64,000 bases of DNA from Gemmiger gallinarum (GCF_014982805.1 NZ_JADCKC010000001.1:930001-994000), one strand, 5' to 3'; counted from the first letter of the stretch, positions 41,326 through 49,593 are shown. Program-made: numbers and translations. The notes: generated from the sequence alone by a model not told the origin.

Positions 41326-41379
41326 ACAGCGCCCCCTTACGGCTGTCATGGAACGGCCGCAGGAGGGCGCTGTTTTTTT
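41326..41379 (+). terminator. Bidirectional terminator just inside attR
   Basis: ACAGCGCCC (41326-41334) pairs with GGGCGCTGT (41365-41373), then seven T on the plus strand and TCTTTTTTAT on the minus strand. It ends nnrE and also stops the interrupted PBP transcript coming from the right. Confidence 0.9.
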
Positions 41380-42743
41380 CGGAGCACACCCGACGGCCAT
41401 GGGACAAAATCCTGTATCGGACCCATCCGGTCGGCGGTATAATACTCGCTCTTTTTGATCTCGCCGGGCAAGTCGATGCCGGTGCCCTCCCGAAGGTCAA
41501 AAGCCTCAAAATAGTCGCAGAAGGCTTCCTTCCCCAGCCGCGCGCCGATCTGGATGAAGCAGGGATTGCAGGACACCGCCAGTCCCTGGGCGAAGGTCTC
41601 AAGGCCGTGGATATGCCCGTTGGCGCAGCGGAAGCGGGTCCCCGCCACATTGATGGAGCCTGCGCAGACAAACTGGCTGTCCGGTGTACAGACGCCGGTA
41701 TCCAGTGCCGCGGCCGCCGTGATCAGCTTGAACACACTGCCCGGCTCATACAGGTCGCTGATGGCTTTGTTGCGCCACTGAGCCTGCTGGGCAGCCTGCA
41801 GCGCCGCGCTGCGTTCCTCTCCCGAAAGAGCATTGACCTGGTCCCGGACTTCCTCATTCACAATGGTGCGGGGATCGTTGGGATCGTAGTCCGGTTTGAC
41901 CGTCATGGCAAGGATGGCCCCTGTCTGCACGTCCATGACGATGCCTACCGCCCGGGACGCCACATTGTGTTCCTGCACCGCCGCAGAGACGGCGCTTTCC
42001 AGATAATGCTGGATATTGGCGTCGATGGTCAGTGTCAGCGTTGCCCCCGGGACCGCCTCGATCAGCGTGCTGTAGGTTTCCGGCATGTCATAGCCCCAGG
42101 CATTTTTGGCAGTGAGCACACGGCCATTTTCACCGGTCAGCAGCTCATTGTACTGAAGTTCCAGCCCCCACAGTCCGGCGTTGTCCACGTCGGTAAAGCC
42201 CAGCAGACAGCCCATAAAGTCACCTTCCGGGTAGACCCGCTTGGTATCCTGACGGATCTGGATGCCCTCGGCGCCATTCTCGCTGCACCAGGTGCGCACC
42301 GCGTCGGCCATCTCCTTGTCGACTCTTCGCCGCAAAAGGCAGTCGTTGGAGGAGCGCTGAGAAAACTTTTCCAGTGTTTCCTCGTAGTCGATCTCCAGAA
42401 TCTCGCTCAGCGCTTTGGCCGCCGGCTCCACCAGCTCATCCGCCAGTTCCCGCGGGGAGGCCCGGATGGTCCAGCAGGTCTCGCTGGCCGCCAGCACGGT
42501 GCCGTCCGACGACAGGATTTCTCCCCGCGCCGCCGGGATGACCGTATCCCGCAGCTGCTGATCGGCGGCCCGTGCCGCGTAATCTTCCGGGTCGATGATC
42601 TGCAGCACAAACAATCTCCAGAGCAGCACACCGAAACATATTACCGCCATACAGATACAGAAAATACGAGTTCTGCGCCGCATGTGCCGGTCCTGTTCCG
42701 GGCTGATGTGACGCAGCTCGGAATCCCGTCGTTTTACCGCCAT
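41346..42743 (-). pseudogene. Penicillin-binding protein, 5' part (interrupted by the mobile element)
   Basis: The N-terminal 439 codons of a class B PBP, plus 26 foreign codons read into the element before a stop. Start 42743 (MAVKRRDSELRHISPEQD) has AAGGAGGG upstream. A membrane anchor (about 26-46), the PBP dimerisation domain (AARGEILSSDGTVLAASET) and most of the transpeptidase follow, with the SxxK nucleophile in YEPGSVFKL and SxN in AVSCNP. The KSGT motif and PASTA domain are on the 3' part at 19470-20199. The combined length (682 residues) and PASTA ending match SpoVD/PBP2x-type proteins. As it stands, the product cannot be catalytically complete. Confidence 0.92.
41397..41434. other. 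attR: right junction of the serine-recombinase element
   Basis: From element to host (plus strand): CCATGG (41397-41402), GA, CAAAATCC (41405-41412), TGTATCGGAC, core CC (41423-41424), ATCCGGTCGG. The element arm matches the reverse complement of the attL arm at 20 of 26 positions. Host halves rebuild ACCGGATGGGCCCGGT on the minus strand, itself a dyad (ACCGG/CCGGT) around the core GG, as expected for attB. Confidence 0.85.
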
Positions 42744-42868
42744 TTTCTTCCCTCCTTCAAGCCTTTTTCGGGCTGATGCATCCATATGCGGCAGACCTTC
42801 CCATCTATGCCGGATGCCCCTTTTCTTTCCAAGAAAAGGAGCTGTCTGAAAAATTTCAGGTTTGCCTA

Positions 42869-42897
42869 TTGACAGCCGTGTATATACCGTATATACT
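42869..42897 (+). promoter_or_regulatory. Promoter and operator of the GntR-ABC operon
   Basis: Consensus -35 TTGACA (42869-42874), a 17-nt spacer and -10 TATACT (42892-42897). The palindrome GTATATACCGTATATAC (42880-42896) lies between and over the -10, followed by another GTATAT. This AT-rich dyad is a likely YtrA-type operator for autorepression. Confidence 0.85.
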
Positions 42898-42946
42898 GTG
42901 TATATTAGATATGAACAGTTCACATCTCAAATAAGGAGGCAGCGCC

Positions 42947-43318
42947 ATGGAGCTGTACATCTCCAACGCAGGGCAGGAGCCGATCTACGCGCAGATCACG
43001 CGGCAGATCAAAGAGCAGATCCTGTCCGGCAAACTGAAAGAGGGCGACGCCCTGCCCAGCATCCGGCTTTTGGCCAAAGAGCTGCGCATCAGCGTCATCA
43101 CCACCAAGCGCGCATACGAAGATCTGGAGACCGAGGGTTTTATTGTGACAACGCCCGGCAAGGGCAGTTTTGTCGCCCCCCGCAACCCGGAGCTTCAGCG
43201 CGAGGAAATGCTCAAACAGGTCGAGCAGCACCTGCAAAACGCCGTGGACGCGGCGCGGCGGGGCGGCATCGGCCGTGGGGAGGTCCGGGAAATGCTGGAC
43301 CTTTTATGGGAGGACTGA
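42947..43318 (+). CDS. YtrA-subfamily GntR regulator
   Basis: A 123-residue regulator made of the GntR winged helix (EPIYAQITRQIKEQILSGKLKEGDALPSIRLLAKELRISVITTKRAYEDLETEGFI) and a short C-terminal dimerisation helix, as in YtrA. It is first in an operon with an ABC ATPase and permease, the standard YtrA layout, often induced by cell-wall or peptide stress. A palindrome covers its promoter. Confidence 0.93.
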   Translation: MELYISNAGQEPIYAQITRQIKEQILSGKLKEGDALPSIRLLAKELRISVITTKRAYEDLETEGFIVTTPGKGSFVAPRNPELQREEMLKQVEQHLQNAVDAARRGGIGRGEVREMLDLLWED

Positions 43319-43320
43319 GT

Positions 43321-44187
43321 ATGAGTTCCGCAAGCTGTGCCGCGGTGATCCGCGGTGTGGAGAAGCACTATCCCGATTTCACCTTGGGGCCGGTGGATCT
43401 GACAGTTCCCAAGGGCTGCATTGTAGGCCTGGTAGGAGAAAACGGCGCGGGCAAAACCACGCTTTTGAAACTGTTGACCGGGGTCAATCCGGCGGATGCA
43501 GGCAGTATCGAGCTGCTGGGCAGCTCTCCCCACACGCCCGCCGGGCGTGGAGATCTGGGCGCGGTGTTTGACGACGCTTATTTTTACGAATCATTGACTG
43601 CAAAGCAGATCGGCAAAAGCATGGCGGGTATTTTCGGTTCCCGATGGGACAGTGGGGAATACCGGCAGCTGTTAAAGCAGTTCGGACTGGATGAGGGCAA
43701 ACCGGTCAAGGCGTACAGCCGCGGCATGCGGATGAAGCTGAGCCTTGCCACGGCGCTGGCCCATCATCCCCGCCTGCTGGTTCTGGACGAAGCCACCAGC
43801 GGCCTTGACCCGGTGGTGCGCGGCGAGATGCTGGACCTTTTCCTCGACTTTATTCAGGACGAGGACCACAGCATCCTCATCAGCAGCCACATCACCGGCG
43901 ACCTGGAACAGGTAGCGGATTCCATTGCTTATCTGCATCAGGGCAAGCTGCTGTTCCAGGAGGAAAAGGACGTTTTACTGTCAAAGTACGGTATTCTGCG
44001 CTGCGGAGCCGGGGACCTGGCGGCCCTGCCCGGGGAGTGCATCGTCCACACCCGCCGCACTGATTTTGGCTGCGAAACGCTGGTCAAGGGGCGGGAGGAA
44101 GTTCTGCGGCTGCTGCCGGGGGCCGTCTGCGACCCGGCAAGCATCGACGACATCATGCGTTTTACCAGTGGGAGGGACAAACAATGA
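43321..44187 (+). CDS. ABC transporter ATP-binding protein
   Basis: A 288-residue ATPase: Walker A VGENGAGKTTLLKLL, signature YSRGMRMKLSLATALAHHPRLLVLDEATSGLDP and switch His SSHITGD. It starts 2 nt after the GntR stop and overlaps the permease by 4 nt. The pair resembles YtrB/BcrA-type exporters that respond to peptides. The substrate is unknown. Confidence 0.93.
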   Translation: MSSASCAAVIRGVEKHYPDFTLGPVDLTVPKGCIVGLVGENGAGKTTLLKLLTGVNPADAGSIELLGSSPHTPAGRGDLGAVFDDAYFYESLTAKQIGKSMAGIFGSRWDSGEYRQLLKQFGLDEGKPVKAYSRGMRMKLSLATALAHHPRLLVLDEATSGLDPVVRGEMLDLFLDFIQDEDHSILISSHITGDLEQVADSIAYLHQGKLLFQEEKDVLLSKYGILRCGAGDLAALPGECIVHTRRTDFGCETLVKGREEVLRLLPGAVCDPASIDDIMRFTSGRDKQ

Positions 44188-44960
44188 AAGGTCTTTTGTA
44201 CAAGGACTGGTGCACCCTGACATCCCGGTACAGGAAAAACTTTACTCTGCTTTTTGTGCTGTACGTGGGCATGGCCATGTTCTTTGACATGCCCTTCATG
44301 CTGTACGCTCTGGTGTTTGTGCTGGGGCTGTATGTGCCGAGCGCCGTGGGCTTTGACGAATACAGCCATTGGGATGTTTACGCCCATACCCTGCCGGTGC
44401 GCCATTCCCACATTGTAGGCAGCAAATACATTCTGGGCGGCTGTGCAATTTTGTTCGGCTGTGTCATCAGTATGCTGGCCTTTGCCTTTTCCGCCGGGAT
44501 CATCAAGGGAACCATGGGATATGAAGAAGCACTCATCGGCACCCTGACTGCTGCCGCAGTTGCCACACTGTATTTTTCGCTGAGCCTGCCGCTGACCTAC
44601 AAATTCGGCTGTGACCGGGCCCGCACCGTCGTGATGAGCGCTGTTCTTCTGCTTGTGCTGGGCGGCTTTCTTCTGGTAACCTGGGTCCCTCAGCACCTGC
44701 TGAGCCCCGAAGCCCGGCTCAAACTGGAATCCTGGGCAGAAAGTGTGGAGCGCTTCTTCGGCTTCCGTGGCCCCGCGTCCATTCCCGATCCGGTGACCGG
44801 CGCCTCCGTCACCATGGATGTGGAGTACGGCTCCGTCGTTCAGTGGGCGGAAAATCCCCACTTCTGGTGGCTGATCGGCGGGCTGGTGCTGTTCAGCGTG
44901 GTGATTTTCCTCATCAGCTGGGGCATCAGCACCGCCATCTACCAGAAAAAGCAGTACTGA
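44184..44960 (+). CDS. ABC-2 type permease
   Basis: A 258-residue membrane protein with six hydrophobic segments. The conserved start MKGLLYKDW...SRYRKNF and FDEYSHWDVYAHTLPVRHSHIVGSKYI are typical of the ABC2 permeases that accompany YtrA-family regulators. A 70-residue extracellular loop (about 175-235) precedes the last helix. The ATG overlaps the ATPase stop (ATGA). Confidence 0.88.
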   Translation: MKGLLYKDWCTLTSRYRKNFTLLFVLYVGMAMFFDMPFMLYALVFVLGLYVPSAVGFDEYSHWDVYAHTLPVRHSHIVGSKYILGGCAILFGCVISMLAFAFSAGIIKGTMGYEEALIGTLTAAAVATLYFSLSLPLTYKFGCDRARTVVMSAVLLLVLGGFLLVTWVPQHLLSPEARLKLESWAESVERFFGFRGPASIPDPVTGASVTMDVEYGSVVQWAENPHFWWLIGGLVLFSVVIFLISWGISTAIYQKKQY

Positions 44961-44997
44961 ATTGGGCGGCTTCTCTCCCCTTTTTGTAGCCGGCATC

Positions 44998-45026
44998 TTG
45001 ACAAACGGCACCGCGTATGGTTTAAT
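44998..45026 (+). promoter_or_regulatory. Promoter of tRNA-Gly
   Basis: Consensus -35 TTGACA (44998-45003), a 17-nt spacer and -10 TTTAAT (45021-45026), 14 nt before the tRNA. Confidence 0.8.
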
Positions 45027-45039
45027 AAATATTGTCCAT

Positions 45040-45114
45040 GCGGGTGTCGTACAACGGCTAGTACATCAGCCTTCCAAGCTGAGGACGAGGGTTCGACTCC
45101 CTTCACCCGCTCCA
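45040..45114 (+). tRNA. tRNA-Gly (anticodon TCC)
   Basis: A 75-nt cloverleaf with an encoded CCA end. The acceptor GCGGGTG pairs with CACCCGC. The D arm contains ACAACGGCTAGTAC, the anticodon loop CTTCCAA gives TCC, and the T arm is GAGGGTTCGACTCCC. It is a single tRNA with its own promoter and terminator. Confidence 0.96.
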
Positions 45115-45157
45115 AAAAGAACACCCCATAGCGTATCCCGCTATGGGGTGTTCTTTT
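45115..45157 (+). terminator. Terminator of tRNA-Gly
   Basis: A long perfect hairpin (GAACACCCCATAGCG with CGCTATGGGGTGTTC) ending in TTTTT, directly after the CCA end. The rest of the gap to 45337 holds no gene that I can support. Confidence 0.93.
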
Positions 45158-45337
45158 TGGATTGCAGTGATGAGGAGTCGAACAGGCCGACCCGGCAGCG
45201 AGAGGCTCCCCTTTTTCCCGTACCGTATCTTTTGGAATTGCCGGGACAGCAAGGCAGCCCTTCGTCTGTGACCTCATCACAGAATAAAAGGGTTCTTCAT
45301 GGTATACTTCGGCCAGTAAAAGACAGGAGGAATTGCC

Positions 45338-45547
45338 ATGAACCTTTCCAGAAAGCGTCGCAAAGCCCAGGTGGACACCTCTCTCTGTGTGGCCTGCGGC
45401 TGCTGTGTCAAAGTCTGCCCTCTGCAGGCCATTGAAATTGTGCGGGGCATTACCGCCCGGGTCAACCCCGACAAATGCGTGGGCTGCGGCAAGTGCGCCG
45501 CCGAATGCCCCGCCAGCGTCATCACCATCCGGGAGGTCGAGGCATGA
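45338..45547 (+). CDS. 2[4Fe-4S] ferredoxin
   Basis: A 69-residue bacterial-type ferredoxin with two complete clusters, CVACGCCVKVCP (17-28) and CVGCGKCAAECP (47-58). A basic N-terminus MNLSRKRRKAQV precedes them. ATGA overlap with the next gene indicates that it passes electrons to, or matures with, the NapH-like protein. ACAGGAGG precedes the start. Confidence 0.93.
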   Translation: MNLSRKRRKAQVDTSLCVACGCCVKVCPLQAIEIVRGITARVNPDKCVGCGKCAAECPASVITIREVEA

Positions 45548-46122
45548 AAAAACACTGGTACGACTATCTCTGGATTGCATCCCTGCTTTATCTGGTGCTG
45601 GGCTTTTTCAACATCCTGTTTGCCTGGCTGGGACTGCTCTGCTTTTTCATTCCCCTGCTGTTCGCCCTGGTGGGCGGCAGCAAGGGCTACTGCAACCGTT
45701 ACTGCGGCCGCGGACAGCTGTTCGGCCTGCTGGGCGGACGGTTCGGCCTCTCCCGCAAAAAGGATGTTCCCGGCTGGATGAAAAGCAAGGTTTTCCGGTA
45801 CGGCTTCCTCATCTTTTTCTTTGCCATGTTCTTTGTGATGCTGTGGAACACCTGGCTGGTGTTTGCCGGGGTGCAGGACCTCAAACAGGTGGTCACCCTG
45901 CTGTGGACCTTCAAGCTGCCCTGGCACTGGGCGTATCACGGCACCCTGTTTGCCCCCGGCGTGGCGCAGTTTGCCTTCGGCTTTTACAGTGTGATGCTGA
46001 CCTCCACCGTGCTGGGCCTTGTCACCATGGTGCTGTTCAAGCCCCGCAGCTGGTGCGTTTACTGCCCCATGGGCACCATGACCCAGCTGATCTGCAAGGC
46101 CAGAAACGGCCGGGAGGTGTAA
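45544..46122 (+). CDS. NapH-like membrane 4Fe-4S protein
   Basis: A 192-residue membrane protein with four to five helices and two cysteine clusters on the same face, GYCNRYCGRGQLFGLLGGR and WCVYCPMGTM. These are the Fer4_5 motifs of NapH/YccM/RnfB-related quinol- or ferredoxin-linked proteins. It pairs with the small ferredoxin upstream. The electron acceptor is unknown. Confidence 0.87.
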   Translation: MKKHWYDYLWIASLLYLVLGFFNILFAWLGLLCFFIPLLFALVGGSKGYCNRYCGRGQLFGLLGGRFGLSRKKDVPGWMKSKVFRYGFLIFFFAMFFVMLWNTWLVFAGVQDLKQVVTLLWTFKLPWHWAYHGTLFAPGVAQFAFGFYSVMLTSTVLGLVTMVLFKPRSWCVYCPMGTMTQLICKARNGREV

Positions 46123-46165
46123 CCCCTCTTCACTTTGCGGCCCACCTCGCGTTTAGTTCAATATA

Positions 46166-46195
46166 TTGACATTTTCCTGTTTTCTGTCGTATACT
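46166..46195 (+). promoter_or_regulatory. Promoter of the alpha/beta hydrolase gene
   Basis: -35 TTGACA (46166-46171), an 18-nt spacer and -10 TATACT (46190-46195), 42 nt before the start. Confidence 0.8.
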
Positions 46196-46236
46196 TTTCC
46201 TCGTCCCCATCCGGACAAGGAAAGGAAAATAAAGGT

Positions 46237-47253
46237 ATGGAAACAACAGTCAAAGAGCGCAAGCCCTCCCGCCTAGCAAGGCGTGTGGGCATTGCCGTGG
46301 CGGTCGTGGTGGTGCTGGTCGCGGCCGTCATTGTGTTTGCCAGCAACTATCTGGTGGACTACGCCATTGGGCGCAGCGGCGACGGCGGCAACCGGGAAGT
46401 CGCCCTGGAGGTAGACCCTGCCGCTGAGGGCGTGGAGCTGACCATCGCCCAGAACAAGGCCTCTCAGGAAACCGCCAGCGAGGCTTTTCTGTCCAGCAAT
46501 CCCGGGCAGAATGTGAGCATTTCTTCCTCGGACGGGCTGACTCTGGCCGGCGTCTGGTACCCCAACGACGGTCACCGCTGGGTCATTGCCATCCACGGCT
46601 ACCGCGGCAGCCATCTGGATGCCACCGCCCTGGCCCAGCATTACCATGATGCCGGTTATCAGATACTGACCCCCGACCTGCGCGCCTGCGGCGACAGCGA
46701 GGGCGATTACGTAGGCATGGGCTGGCTGGACCGCAAGGACATTCTGAACTGGATCGACTGGGTCCTCACCCAGGACCCGGAAGCGGAAATCGTCATCCAC
46801 GGCATTTCCATGGGCGCCGCCACCACCATGATGACCTCCGGCGAGGATACCCCCGATGCCGTCAAGGTCTTTGTAGAGGACTGCGGCTACACCAGCGTGT
46901 GGGACGTTTTTTCCAGCGAGCTGCAGCTGCGCTTCGGCCTGCCGGAGTTTCCTCTGCTGTACACCGCTCAGGCCATGTCCAGCCTCAAGGCGGGCTACAG
47001 CTTCCAGGAGGCTTCCGCCATCCAGCAGGTGGCCCGCTGTGAAAAGCCCATGCTCTTCATCCACGGCACACTGGACGACTTTATCCCCTTTGAAATGCTG
47101 GACGAACTCTACAATGCAAAGCCCGGCGACAACAAGCAGGAACTGGTCGCTGAGGGTGCCGGACACGGCGAGGCCATGTATGCCCTGGGTGAAACCTACT
47201 GGGACACGGTATTCGACTTTACGGACGACTATTTGAGCCAGCCGGCCGCCTGA
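46237..47253 (+). CDS. Membrane-anchored alpha/beta hydrolase
   Basis: A 338-residue serine hydrolase. One N-terminal membrane helix (about 16-36) anchors an extracellular domain. It has the oxyanion segment AIHGYRGSHLDA, the nucleophile elbow HGISMGAATT, the acid in FIHGTLDDFIPF and the closing His in GAGHGEAMY. The layout matches the BD-FAE/YqkD-like hydrolases of Firmicutes. The substrate is unknown. AAAGGAAAATAAAGG precedes the ATG. Confidence 0.9.
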   Translation: METTVKERKPSRLARRVGIAVAVVVVLVAAVIVFASNYLVDYAIGRSGDGGNREVALEVDPAAEGVELTIAQNKASQETASEAFLSSNPGQNVSISSSDGLTLAGVWYPNDGHRWVIAIHGYRGSHLDATALAQHYHDAGYQILTPDLRACGDSEGDYVGMGWLDRKDILNWIDWVLTQDPEAEIVIHGISMGAATTMMTSGEDTPDAVKVFVEDCGYTSVWDVFSSELQLRFGLPEFPLLYTAQAMSSLKAGYSFQEASAIQQVARCEKPMLFIHGTLDDFIPFEMLDELYNAKPGDNKQELVAEGAGHGEAMYALGETYWDTVFDFTDDYLSQPAA

Positions 47254-47322
47254 GCAGCTTCTGCCGGCGGCTCCCCCACAGGTTTGCGGCAAATTTCCCT
47301 GTCGTGCTTCTAATAAAAAATA

Positions 47323-47375
47323 GCGCTTTCCCGCCTTGCTCCCCCCCTTGAGGAGGACGGGAAAGCGCCGTTTTT
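47323..47375 (+). terminator. Bidirectional terminator after the hydrolase and DUF2798 genes
   Basis: GCGCTTTCCCG (47323-47333) pairs with CGGGAAAGCGC (47358-47368), followed by CGTTTTTGTTTT. On the minus strand it is followed by ATTTTTTAT. It lies between convergent genes. Confidence 0.88.
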
Positions 47376-47408
47376 GTTTTGTCCCTAAAGAAGATCTATT
47401 GTTCCGGT

Positions 47409-47918
47409 TCAGCTTTGAGGCTGAGGAAAAATCCGCTCAAACGCCCAGTGAGAGAAGGGCGCCGCCGCAAAAAAGTTCCAGAAAAATGCCATGGGAAAAT
47501 TTTTGAGCACCGTACCCACCCAGATGGCCGGAAGCTGAACCCAGGACGCCCCGCCCATCACGACATTGAACAGAACAGAAGCGACCAGACTCATGGTCGG
47601 GCACATGACGGCCACCGTGCCGCCCTGACGCAGCAATCGGCAGAGATAGGGATTGTCCCGCTCTGGGTCACAGTGGCGCTGTGCAAAGGCGGCTCCCAGC
47701 CGGTTGCCCCAGAGGTTTGAAAAAACAAACACCAGCACTCCCATATAGGCAGTCTCCTTGAAGGCATCCCAGAACACAAGATTGGTCATGTTGCTCAGGC
47801 CGCCCGCTACCAGATTTACCCCCTCCTTGATGGCCACATTGTAAACTTCCATGCCGTACGCCATGGCATAGGACATGAGAATACCGAAAACGATTCCCTG
47901 TGTTTTTGTACGTATCAT
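47409..47918 (-). CDS. DUF2798-family membrane protein
   Basis: A 169-residue membrane protein with four helices. It shows GIVFGILMSYAMAYGMEVYNVAIKEG and, later, PTMSLVASVLFNVVMGG, features of the DUF2798 family, which has no assigned function. Start 47918 follows GGGGAGGAATTCA. A much longer open frame upstream is not coding, because it crosses the leader hairpin and the next gene's terminator. Confidence 0.82.
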   Translation of the reverse strand: MIRTKTQGIVFGILMSYAMAYGMEVYNVAIKEGVNLVAGGLSNMTNLVFWDAFKETAYMGVLVFVFSNLWGNRLGAAFAQRHCDPERDNPYLCRLLRQGGTVAVMCPTMSLVASVLFNVVMGGASWVQLPAIWVGTVLKNFPMAFFWNFFAAAPFSHWAFERIFPQPQS

Positions 47919-47982
47919 TGAATTCCTCCCCGGCAGCCGATGAACCGTCTCGGCCGCCTTTTTGCAAAATTTGCACGGCAGC

Positions 47983-48098
47983 ACAGCAAAAAAAGAAAGC
48001 GCATAGCAACTCCGGACAGAATTGCTATACGCTTTGCGCAAATCGTATGTGCTACACGGCTGATTCTTTTTTACCACAATTTTCCCCAAAAAGTCAAG
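47983..48098 (-). promoter_or_regulatory. Promoter plus attenuator-like hairpin before the DUF2798 gene
   Basis: On the minus strand a TTGACT -35 (about 48092-48097) and a TAAAAA -10 (about 48069-48074) are followed by AAAGCGTATAGCAA and TTGCTATGCGCTTT (13 of 14 paired), then CTTTTTTTG, then 65 nt more to the gene. The hairpin may be an attenuator in the leader, or a second terminator for the RsmF-like gene. Confidence 0.5.
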
Positions 48099-48159
48099 GC
48101 TGAACCGCGTCGAAAAAAAGCGTTCAATCCCGCCGTTCATCGGGCATTCTGCGCATGGG

Positions 48160-49560
48160 TCAGCCCAGCATCCGCAGGGCCTTGGGATAATGGTTCTTGA
48201 TGCGTCCGCCGCTGACTTTTCCACAGCCCAGTGGAAAACCATCCACGCAGACGGCACACCAGCCGTTTTGGGCGGTGACGGCATCGATCTCCTCTCCCCT
48301 CAGCCAGGCCAGTGTCCGTAGGTCGGAGAGGGTGAGATTTTCCCGATTGGTGCTCCGGGCACCCTCGGCCATGAACAGGGCATGGGCGGGGACAAAGCGC
48401 CCTTTCTGCACCCGGCCCGCCATCAGCCCCGCCCGCAAAACATGCAGGCGGCCCAGCGGGGGCATCCCGTCGGGAGGCAGAACCACCAGCTCACCGGGTG
48501 TCTCCACGGCACGGTCGGCCAGCTCCGGAAAATACTCCTTCGCAAAGCTGCGCCACGCCTCGGCGGAGGCAGCCCCGCCGCTCTTGCCTTTGTTGTCTCT
48601 GCCCTTGCTCTTTTTGGCAGGGCGTTCGGCGCGGGGCAGTTCGGCCCGGGGGGCGTCGGGGCGTTTCTGCAGCCGGGCAATGAAGTGCCCCTCCCCGCCG
48701 TCGGCAGGCCAGATGCGGCGGCAGGACGCTGCCGAAAAGCCCGGCGTTTCCGGGGCGCGGTTGGCCTCTCCCGGGCGGCCGAAGCCTACACCGGACAGGT
48801 CCTGCTGCACAAACTCGGGGTGGCGGGCCAGGAAGGCCGCCACCTGGGCCTCGTCCTCCTCCGGGGCGAAGGTACAGGTGGAAAAGACCAGCACGCCTCC
48901 CGGTGCCAGCAGTTCCGCCGCCGCGTCCAGAATGTCCGCCGCCAGCGCTGCGCACTGGCGTACCAGAGCCTCGCTGTGCTGGGCCAGGGCGGCCGGTTCC
49001 TTGCGGAACATGCCCTCCCCGGAACAGGGGGCATCCACCAGCACCCGGTCAAAATAGCCCGGCAGCGTCTCCGCCAGACGGGCGGGGGTCTCGTTGGTGA
49101 CGATGGCATTGGCCACGCCCATCCGCTCCAGGTTCTGGCGCAGGATCTCCGCCCGGGCGGCCACATACTCATTGGCCAGCAGCAGGCCCTTGCCCTGCAG
49201 GGCCGCGGCCAGCTGGCTGCTCTTGCCGCCGGGAGCCGCGCAGAGGTCACAGACCTTCATGCCCGGCTCCACCCCCAGCAGCGGGGCAGCGGAGGCTGCG
49301 CTGGGCTCCTGGGCATAGAACACCCCTGCATGGTGCCAGGGATGCCTCCCCGGGCGAAAGTCCTCCGGTGCCAGAAAGGCCTGTTTGCAGAAGGGCGAGG
49401 GCTGCAGGGCAATGCCCGCCCCCGCCGCAAAGTCCCCGGGGGTACAGCGCAGGCCGTTGACGGTGACGCCCCGGGCAGCTGCCTCGGTGAGAGGGCGGTA
49501 GAGTTCCTCGTAGCGGGCCCCCAGCAGGGCGCGCTCCCGCGCTTCAAAGTATTCAGGCAT
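48160..49560 (-). CDS. rsmF: RsmF/NOL1-type rRNA cytosine-C5 methyltransferase
   Basis: A 466-residue SAM-dependent RNA m5C methyltransferase. The SAM site is KVCDLCAAPGGKSSQLAAAL. The catalytic Cys pair is in LVDAPCSGEGMFRKEP and FSTCTFAPEEDE. The C-terminal third, after a Lys/Arg-rich linker (about 310-330), looks like the RsmF-type RNA-binding part (LGRLHVLRAGLMAGRVQKGRFVPAHALFMA). It would modify 16S rRNA. The exact site is inferred. Confidence 0.9.
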   Translation of the reverse strand: MPEYFEARERALLGARYEELYRPLTEAAARGVTVNGLRCTPGDFAAGAGIALQPSPFCKQAFLAPEDFRPGRHPWHHAGVFYAQEPSAASAAPLLGVEPGMKVCDLCAAPGGKSSQLAAALQGKGLLLANEYVAARAEILRQNLERMGVANAIVTNETPARLAETLPGYFDRVLVDAPCSGEGMFRKEPAALAQHSEALVRQCAALAADILDAAAELLAPGGVLVFSTCTFAPEEDEAQVAAFLARHPEFVQQDLSGVGFGRPGEANRAPETPGFSAASCRRIWPADGGEGHFIARLQKRPDAPRAELPRAERPAKKSKGRDNKGKSGGAASAEAWRSFAKEYFPELADRAVETPGELVVLPPDGMPPLGRLHVLRAGLMAGRVQKGRFVPAHALFMAEGARSTNRENLTLSDLRTLAWLRGEEIDAVTAQNGWCAVCVDGFPLGCGKVSGGRIKNHYPKALRMLG

Positions 49561-49593
49561 AGCGCAGCGGCTCCTTTCCTTTGGAGAGGTAAG

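Larger units (their letters stand above)
20199..41424. mobile_element. Integrative element of about 21.2 kb in a PBP gene, serine recombinase type
   Basis: It is bounded by attL (core 20198-20199) and attR (core 41423-41424). Three independent signs support it: the PBP halves rejoin in frame, the two ends carry matching inward arms (20 of 26 positions equal), and a large serine recombinase lies 1.2 kb from attR. Cargo: GH3 glycosidase, GPH transporter, sulfatase, LacI; hypB, Fe-S flavoprotein, hypA, DUF5692-like protein; FadR-type regulator; small membrane protein; ArsC-like phosphatase; glycogen synthase; DUF1643; sfsA; nnrE. No conjugation, replication or phage gene is seen, so transfer would need help in trans. 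Confidence 0.88.

Noticed and set aside
19470-42743. PBP split explained by assembly error or ordinary deletion
   Set aside because: The exact in-frame joint, the symmetric arms at both ends and the nearby recombinase together make chance or misassembly unlikely, though only reads can exclude it.
42744-42923. 60-residue N-terminal extension of the PBP 5' part
   Set aside because: It runs through the GntR operator region and lacks a ribosome binding site; the ATG at 42743 has a strong one.
44939-45580. Open frames on both strands across tRNA-Gly (fragments such as EESNRPTRQREA)
   Set aside because: They read through the tRNA and its terminator; such spurious frames are common near tRNAs.
47919-48284. 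N-terminal extension of the DUF2798 protein to 291 residues
   Set aside because: It crosses a hairpin with T tract and the 3' end of the RsmF-like gene; the start at 47918 has a good ribosome binding site.
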